5,075 bases of DNA, taken from NCBI GenBank assembly GCA_003105225.1, contig PQAK01000113.1, positions 1 to 5,075 on the forward strand, written 5' to 3'. The notes beneath the pieces are model-generated. The model had not been told where the DNA came from and did not search any database. It saw nothing but the letters and a program-made list of their open reading frames with translations. Numbering within the stretch: position 1 is the stretch's first letter; each line of letters begins with the position of its first letter. Source of the DNA: Deltaproteobacteria bacterium. GTDB lineage: Bacteria; Desulfobacterota; Deferrimicrobia; Deferrimicrobiales; Deferrimicrobiaceae. The position numbers and the translations under genes were made by a program. Positions 4,915-5,075 of the stretch are shown here, piece after piece.

Positions 4915-5075
4915 ATGGCGGAAGAGAAATTGACAAATCGATGGTTGATGGTCGCTGCGGCCCTCGTGCTGCAGCTCTGCCTTGGGGTTCTGTACGCTTG
5001 GTCGGTCTTCGTAGCGCCGCTCAAGGCGCAGTTCGGGTACGGGGTCAAGGAAGCCAGCTACCCGTACATGGCCTC
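4915..5075 (+). CDS. OFA/OxlT-like MFS transporter, N-terminal part (runs off right edge)
   Basis: The first 53 codons are visible: a short polar start (MAEEKLTNRW), a first membrane helix LMVAAALVLQLCLGVLYAWS (11-30), then VFVAPLKAQFGYG and EASYPYMA. The pattern NRW-hydrophobic-LCLGxxYAWSVFVxPL is characteristic of the oxalate/formate antiporter (OFA) branch of the major facilitator superfamily, which also includes monocarboxylate carriers for lactate, pyruvate or acetate. The substrate cannot be told from this piece. The ATG at 4915-4917 has a near-ideal ribosome site, AGGAGGGG at 4901-4908, 6 nt upstream. It is divergent from the GyrI-like/selD pair, with its own promoter and an operator-like repeat in the leader. 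Codon and base use look like the rest of the window. Confidence 0.8.
   Translation, partial: MAEEKLTNRWLMVAAALVLQLCLGVLYAWSVFVAPLKAQFGYGVKEASYPYMA

Noticed and set aside
4545..5048. Minus-strand open frame opposite the start of the MFS gene
   Set aside because: It has no domain, overlaps the MFS start and both promoter candidates, and has no ribosome site at its start.

Overview
The window is GC-rich coding DNA from a bacterium. It holds six minus-strand genes and the start of one plus-strand gene. The best clue to lifestyle is a selenide,water dikinase (selD) whose active-site codon is TGA, followed by a bacterial-type SECIS hairpin, so the host very probably decodes UGA as selenocysteine. 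With the high GC, strong Shine-Dalgarno sites, a NhaD/CitMHS-like antiporter and an OFA-type MFS transporter, this fits a Desulfobacterota/Geobacter-like or related anaerobe. That placement is inference and is not proven by the window.

Layout from right to left on the minus strand. From a divergent, AT-rich intergenic region (about 4546-4914), a GyrI-like/SOUL effector-binding protein gene (4060-4545) runs into selD (2913-4040), 19 bp downstream. selD starts at a TTG and reads through an in-frame TGA at codon 18. A 123-bp gap with a good sigma70-type promoter follows. Next comes a tight four-gene set: a DoxX-family membrane protein (2394-2789), a tandem universal stress protein (1567-2397, ATGA overlap), a 12-TM-type Na+/H+ antiporter/CitMHS-like transporter (295-1557, GTG start 9 nt after the previous stop), and the first 87 codons of a metallo-beta-lactamase-fold protein (1-263, running off the left edge).

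On the plus strand, only the first 53 codons of an OFA/OxlT-like MFS transporter are visible (4915-5075). It has a perfect -35 hexamer, a roughly 125-nt leader and repeated TTTTAC/GTAAAA motifs just after the predicted transcription start.

Functionally, the left cluster looks like a membrane/stress and ion-homeostasis operon. The selD gene supplies selenophosphate, and its own synthesis probably depends on its product. The GyrI-like partner has no known link to selenium. The main result of the hunt is the selenoprotein SelD: conventional gene calling would start it at an internal GTG near 3917 and lose the catalytic N-terminus. No transposon, CRISPR array, tRNA or rRNA was seen.
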